Assembly (NCBI GenBank): GCA_963774155.1
Contig: CAVZDW010000010.1
Coordinates: 434,001 to 498,000, forward strand
DNA from: DASSUW01 sp963774155
Lineage (GTDB): Bacteria; Actinomycetota; Thermoleophilia; Solirubrobacterales; Solirubrobacteraceae
Length of the DNA: 64,000 bases
Direction: 5' to 3'
Shown here: positions 63,179-64,000 of the stretch, in pieces
How positions within the stretch are numbered: the first letter of the stretch is position 1
How the letters are laid out: the number at the start of each line of letters is the position of its first letter
Position numbers and translations under genes: made by a program
Notes under the pieces: model-generated
What the model was told of the DNA's origin: nothing
Seen by the model: the letters and a program-made list of their open reading frames with translations, nothing else
Database searches by the model: none

Positions 63179-64000
63179 ATGGGCAAGACACTCGTCATCG
63201 CCGAGAAGCCATCCGTCGGGCGCGACCTCACCCGGGCGCTGCCTGGCGCCTTCGAGAAGCACGAGGGCTACCTCGAGTCGGACTCGCACGTCGTCACGTG
63301 GGCGGTCGGCCATCTCGTGCAGCTCGCGGAGCCCGACGAGTACGACCCCAAGTACAAGAAGTGGCGCATGGCGGACCTGCCGATCGTGCCCGACGAGTTC
63401 AAGCTCGTCGTGCGCGACGAGCGCTCTCGCAAGCAGTTCACGGTCATCTCCAAGCTGCTGCGGCGCGACGACATCGACCTGGTCATCAACGCCTGCGACG
63501 CCGGCCGCGAGGGCGAGCTGATCTTCGCCTGGTCGTATGAGAAGGCGAAGGCCAAGAAGCCGGTCGAGCGGCTCTGGCTGTCCTCGATGACCAGCGCCGC
63601 GATCAAGGACGCGTTCACCCGCCTGCGGCCGGGAGAGGAGTTCGCCCGGCTCGAGGACGCCGCGCGCTCGCGCTCGGAGGCCGACTGGATCGTCGGCATG
63701 AACGCGACGCGGGCCGCCACCATCCGGCTGCGGTCGTCGTTCGACGGCGCGGTCTCCCTGGGCCGCGTCCAGACCCCGACGCTCGCGATCCTCGCCCGGC
63801 GCGAGGAGGAGATCAAGGCGTTCGTGCCCGAGCCGTACTGGCTCGTGGACGCCTCGTTCGAGCCGGTGGGCGGCGAGGCGGGCCGGCGCTACGACGGCCG
63901 CTACCACGACGGTGCCCAGCCGCGGATGAAGACGGCCGCCGAGGCGGAGGCGATCGTCGCGGCGGTTCGCGACCAGCCGGGCGAGATCACCAAGCTCGAG
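63179..64000 (+). CDS. topB: type IA DNA topoisomerase III (5' part, runs off window)
   Basis: 274 codons to the window end, no stop. The TOPRIM domain starts KTLVIAEKPSVGRDL and contains the metal motif NACDAGREGELIF; AVGHLVQLAEPDEYDPKYKKW is the typical TopB stretch, and RVQTPTLAILARREEEI follows. The catalytic tyrosine region lies beyond the window. TACCCT lies 12 nt before the ATG. It relaxes and decatenates DNA. Confidence 0.94.
   Translation, partial: MGKTLVIAEKPSVGRDLTRALPGAFEKHEGYLESDSHVVTWAVGHLVQLAEPDEYDPKYKKWRMADLPIVPDEFKLVVRDERSRKQFTVISKLLRRDDIDLVINACDAGREGELIFAWSYEKAKAKKPVERLWLSSMTSAAIKDAFTRLRPGEEFARLEDAARSRSEADWIVGMNATRAATIRLRSSFDGAVSLGRVQTPTLAILARREEEIKAFVPEPYWLVDASFEPVGGEAGRRYDGRYHDGAQPRMKTAAEAEAIVAAVRDQPGEITKLE

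Overview
The window is very GC-rich bacterial chromosome with tightly packed genes, many GTG/TTG starts, ECF sigma/anti-sigma pairs, actinobacterial-type c-di-AMP riboswitches, a MarP-like protease and CorC, FHA and ParA proteins. This suggests an actinomycete, probably of the deep-branching class Thermoleophilia (Solirubrobacterales-like); the class is inferred from gene content, not from an rRNA. No rRNA, IS transposase, phage or CRISPR array was seen.

Layout. 1-12.0 kb: a cut-off TetR gene, a SpoIIE-type phosphatase, then a nucleoside salvage and uptake locus (upp, a CYTH-cytidine deaminase fusion, punA, deoA, add, and a BMP-type ABC nucleoside importer). 12.0-22 kb: lipoprotein, tRNA-Thr, SirB1-like protein, GGDEF-EAL protein, a PlsC-GpsA fusion, two ECF sigma/partner pairs, a rhomboid protease and a BtuF-like protein. 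22-28 kb: a frameshifted phhB, an atypical LuxR regulator, a large secreted protein, CorC, a PH-like membrane protein, an FHA protein and a candidate small RNA. 28-32 kb: TetR-controlled acyl-CoA genes (ligase, 3-hydroxyacyl-CoA dehydrogenase, thiolase). 32-43.6 kb: housekeeping and small genes (BI-1, FHA, pyrD, xseAB, PP2C, rsgA, methyltransferases, cupin, metallophosphoesterase, CWB2 lipoprotein). 43.7-51.5 kb: an envelope block in which c-di-AMP riboswitches lead NlpC/P60 and M23 hydrolases; between them lie PspA-PspAA and HtpX-PspAB, which flank an EACC1-caspase cassette and a DJ-1 protein. 51.5-56.6 kb: lgt, lysA, hom, thrC, thrB. 56.7-64 kb: L,D-transpeptidase, ParA, FHA, zinc ribbon, SRPBCC, lipoprotein, penicillin-binding protein, MarP-like protease and the start of topB.

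Two genome-scale patterns stand out. First, a family of five intergenic repeats (R1-R5) shares inverted ends AACTGCGGC...GCCGCAGTT but has three kinds of core. Of the 15 convergent gene junctions here, ten have overlapping genes (seven by exactly 4 bp) and the other five each hold one R element; none is an ordinary spacer. Second, many genes have a TANNNT hexamer 7-12 nt before the start codon and no Shine-Dalgarno sequence, which points to widespread leaderless transcripts and settles several starts, including a probable CTG start for a PP2C phosphatase.

The best candidate for a new system is the EACC1 + caspase-HEAT-multi-TM pair embedded between the two halves of a Psp envelope-stress module.
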